From: Candidatus Collierbacteria bacterium GW2011_GWB1_44_6
Lineage (GTDB): Bacteria; Patescibacteriota; Microgenomatia; UBA1400; MFAQ01
Length of the DNA stretch: 15,116 nt
Assembly: GCA_000998025.1 (NCBI GenBank)
Contig: LCJG01000047.1
Location: 1-15,116 of the forward strand
Direction of reading: 5' to 3'
Shown here piece after piece: positions 12,781 through 15,116 of the stretch (within the stretch, counting starts at the first letter, position 1; every line of letters begins with the position of its first letter). The translations under genes were made by a program, and so were the position numbers. The notes under the pieces are model-generated. The model was not told the origin of the DNA. It did no database searches and saw nothing but the letters and a program-made list of their open reading frames with translations.

Positions 12781-15116
12781 TTAATCAGTTTGGGGATAGT
12801 GACAAGCTTTCCATTTTTTGCCGCTGCCGCACCAGCACGGGTCATTGCGTCCGAGTTTGTTCGACTTAGTAGGCGAGGCTGAAACTTTTTTGGGTTTGTC
12901 GACATTTTCCGAGGAAGTTTCAATAGTTCTTCTGGCAACGGGTTGAGGAACATTGACTTGGACTCTAAATATGCGGTGTGCGATGGTGGAGTCGATTCTT
13001 GAGAGTAAACTTTCAAACATAGAGAATGACTCTTGCTTGTACTCAACCAGTGGATCTTTTTGAGCATAACCACGAAGGCCAATGCCATCACGGAGATTGT
13101 CGATAGCGTCGAGATGACTCATCCAGAGTTCGTCAAAAGTGTCTAGGATAACAAAACGCTCTACCTGAGCTAGAACTTCTACACCAAAACGTTTGACCTG
13201 GGCGGATCTGGCTTGAGCAATAATATGTCCAAGCATTTCTTTTACCTCATCACTTGTTTTGCCAGGCAAATTTTTTTCGACTGAGTTAGCTGAGCTTGGA
13301 TCTAAGGGCAGAATGCTCTGAAAATCTTTTGTGATTTGATCTGCTTCTGTTTTATTTATTCCTGAAGCCGCATAAATACCGGATAGATAATCAATTTCTT
13401 TTTCTAGGGCTGAGTCAATCTGTGAAGTGAGGAGAGCTGTTTCACCTGCAAGTAAATTACGACGTCTGGTATAGAATATTTGTCGCTGTTTGTTCATGAC
13501 ATCGTCATACTCAACCAAATGTTTTCTTTGATCAAAGTAAAAAGATTCAACTTTGGACTGGGCGGTTTCAATGGCTTTGTTCACCATGCCGGCTTCCAAG
13601 GGCTGATCGTCTGGAACTTTGAGAAAGTCCATCAGACGCCCCACCTGATCTCCGCCAAAGATACGCATAATATCATCTTCCAAAGAAATGTAGAAGCGTG
13701 AAGAACCCGGGTCACCCTGACGACCAGAGCGGCCCCTAAGCTGATTATCTATTCGGCGGGATTCGTGGCGGACAGCACCAATGATATGGAGTCCTCCACT
13801 CTTTTTGACGGCTTCAGCCTCATTTTTCCATTCCTTGAGGTCCCTGCCGGTAGGGTCTCCCCCCAGAACAATATCAACTCCGCGGCCAGCTATGTTGGTA
13901 GCTACGGTAACAGCACCGAGTCGACCTGCTTCGGAAATAATCATGGCTTCGTTCTCGTGATTCTTGGCGTTAAGTATTTGATGAGGAATGCGTTTTTTCT
14001 TGAGGTATTGGCCAACAATATCGTTTTGCTCAATGGACTTGGTGCCAATGAGGATAGGCTGACCTTTCTCATGGAGTTCTTGAATTTCAGCAATAATAGC
14101 TGAATATTTTGCCCGCTGCGACTTGTAGACAATGTCGGTAAAATCCTGTCTGACATTTTCACGATTCGTGGGGATAATAATGACGTCAAGGTTGTAGATC
14201 TTTTTGAACTCTTCGGCTTCCGTGGCAGCGGTACCCGTCATACCAGCTAGCTTCTTGTAGAGACGGAAGTAATTCTGCAGGGAGATAGTAGCCAGCGTTC
14301 TGGATTCTTGCTGAATTTTGACTCCCTCTTTGGCTTCTATGGCCTGATGCAACCCGTCGGAATAACGACGACCGTACATGAGGCGCCCGGTGTGATCGTC
14401 GACGATAATGACCTCATCGTCCTTGACGATGTAGTCCTTGTCTTTTGTAAAGAGAGTTTGGGCTTTGAGTGCCTGTTCCAGATGATGAAGAGTTTGATAG
14501 TCTTGTTGGTATAAGTTTTCGACATTTAATATTTTTTCAAGTTTTCTGAGCCCATGGTCTGTGAGGTTCGCGGTTCTTTGTTTTTCATCGACTTCGAAAT
14601 CGGTATCTCCAGAAAGACCTTTGATTAATTCGGCAAAACGGAAATATTGATCAGTGGCGTCAGAATCTGGGGCAGAAATGATAAGTGGAGTGCGGGCTTC
14701 ATCGATGAGAATAGAGTCGACCTCGTCGACAATGGCAAAGTGATGAGGTCTCTGAGACAGATTCTCGGGCGAACGAGCCATATTATCTCTGAGGTAATCA
14801 AACCCAAACTCGTTATTGGTGCCATAAGTGATGTCACATCGGTAAGCTTCCTGTCTAGTGATAGGTCGCAGATGTCGAAGTCGTTGGTCTGTATGGGAAG
14901 AATCAACATAGTCGGGATCGTAAATCACGGCAGGTAAATCTCCTTGTCCGGAAAATATACAGCCGACAGACAAACCTAAAAAATGATAAAGCGGACCCAT
15001 CCAGCCCGCGTCCCGTCTGGCCAGATAGTCGTTCACGGTAACGAGATGAGAACCTTCTCCCGTAAGAGAGTTGAGCACCATGGCGGGGATAGCTGAAAGG
15101 GTTTTTCCTTCACCGG
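12781..15116 (-). CDS. secA: Preprotein translocase ATPase SecA (5' end cut by window)
   Basis: SecA drives protein export through SecYEG using ATP. The gene runs off the window; the visible 777 residues begin inside Walker A (GEGKT, codons 15114-15100). LVTVNDYLARRDAGWM, TYGTNNEFGFDYLRDNM, DEVDSILIDEARTP (Walker B), the preprotein cross-linking domain, AGRGVDIVLGG and LRGRSGRQGDPGSSRFY follow in order, then the scaffold and wing domains. The C-terminus carries a zinc motif CWCGSGKKWKACH, which binds SecB or ribosomes and lipids in other bacteria. An insert of about 30 residues after SVGCIF (YDPDYVDSSHTDQRLRHLRP) is one I associate with SecA of CPR and some other phyla. The full length is probably near 880. 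The gene downstream has its own promoter-like hexamer. Confidence 0.97.
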   Translation of the reverse strand, partial: GEGKTLSAIPAMVLNSLTGEGSHLVTVNDYLARRDAGWMGPLYHFLGLSVGCIFSGQGDLPAVIYDPDYVDSSHTDQRLRHLRPITRQEAYRCDITYGTNNEFGFDYLRDNMARSPENLSQRPHHFAIVDEVDSILIDEARTPLIISAPDSDATDQYFRFAELIKGLSGDTDFEVDEKQRTANLTDHGLRKLEKILNVENLYQQDYQTLHHLEQALKAQTLFTKDKDYIVKDDEVIIVDDHTGRLMYGRRYSDGLHQAIEAKEGVKIQQESRTLATISLQNYFRLYKKLAGMTGTAATEAEEFKKIYNLDVIIIPTNRENVRQDFTDIVYKSQRAKYSAIIAEIQELHEKGQPILIGTKSIEQNDIVGQYLKKKRIPHQILNAKNHENEAMIISEAGRLGAVTVATNIAGRGVDIVLGGDPTGRDLKEWKNEAEAVKKSGGLHIIGAVRHESRRIDNQLRGRSGRQGDPGSSRFYISLEDDIMRIFGGDQVGRLMDFLKVPDDQPLEAGMVNKAIETAQSKVESFYFDQRKHLVEYDDVMNKQRQIFYTRRRNLLAGETALLTSQIDSALEKEIDYLSGIYAASGINKTEADQITKDFQSILPLDPSSANSVEKNLPGKTSDEVKEMLGHIIAQARSAQVKRFGVEVLAQVERFVILDTFDELWMSHLDAIDNLRDGIGLRGYAQKDPLVEYKQESFSMFESLLSRIDSTIAHRIFRVQVNVPQPVARRTIETSSENVDKPKKVSASPTKSNKLGRNDPCWCGSGKKWKACHYPQTD

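Noticed and set aside
1..15116. CRISPR array, tRNA, rRNA, insertion sequence or prophage
   Set aside because: No regularly spaced repeats, cloverleaf, rRNA motifs, transposase or phage structural genes were seen on either strand.
1..15116. UGA recoded as glycine (Gracilibacteria/SR1 code)
   Set aside because: TGA ends the KAS III-like, ATPase and methyltransferase genes at sensible places, and no conserved gene contains an internal TGA.

Overview
The window looks like chromosomal DNA of a Candidate Phyla Radiation (Patescibacteria) bacterium, possibly of the Microgenomates side. This placement is an inference. It rests on very tight gene packing, short surface proteins with Thr/Ser/Pro-rich spacers, a MAPR-type cytochrome b5 domain protein, a SecA insertion I associate with CPR and some other phyla, and -10-like hexamers placed directly in front of start codons. 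TGA is used as a normal stop, so this is not the UGA-Gly code of Gracilibacteria. I see no rRNA, tRNA, CRISPR array, transposase or phage gene, and no gene-free stretch longer than about 100 bases.

Layout. (1) 10-2093, minus strand: a thiolase-fold 3-oxoacyl-ACP synthase III-like enzyme, then a membrane-anchored protein with a Thr/Pro linker and a charged tail, overlapping a membrane-anchored MAPR/cytochrome b5 heme-binding protein. (2) 2170-5073, plus: a three-gene MacAB-type efflux operon (adaptor, ATPase, FtsX-like permease) with overlapping genes. (3) 5095-5673, plus: a small class I methyltransferase, convergent and overlapping with endonuclease IV (minus), whose first codons lie in another frame. 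(4) 6475-7884, minus: a cyclophilin lipoprotein preceded by a TPR protein. (5) 7893-8216, plus: a small two-helix membrane protein, followed by a palindromic REP-like repeat. (6) 8286-12721, minus: a DUF4258-like protein, an SDR oxidoreductase with a long Thr-rich tail, a doubly membrane-anchored trypsin-like protease, a tiny anchored Ser/Thr/Pro protein and an unrecognised 212-residue protein. (7) 12781-15116, minus: SecA, cut by the window edge just upstream of its Walker A motif.

How they fit together. Much of the window concerns the cell envelope: SecA exports proteins, the cyclophilin lipoprotein and the anchored protease would act on exported proteins, MacAB-like proteins export a substrate, and several products share Thr/Pro-rich surface spacers.

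Three signals deserve most attention. First, nine start codons are preceded by a TATAAT-like hexamer only 5-8 nt away, implying leaderless mRNAs. Second, by that rule the protease starts at an ATG that is out of frame unless a T8 run slips or is one base short. Third, endonuclease IV carries a frame break that fits an 8-base deletion between two ATCGA repeats. Unusual proteins are the lone KAS III-like enzyme, the MAPR protein with its overlapping partner, and the SDR with a mucin-like tail.
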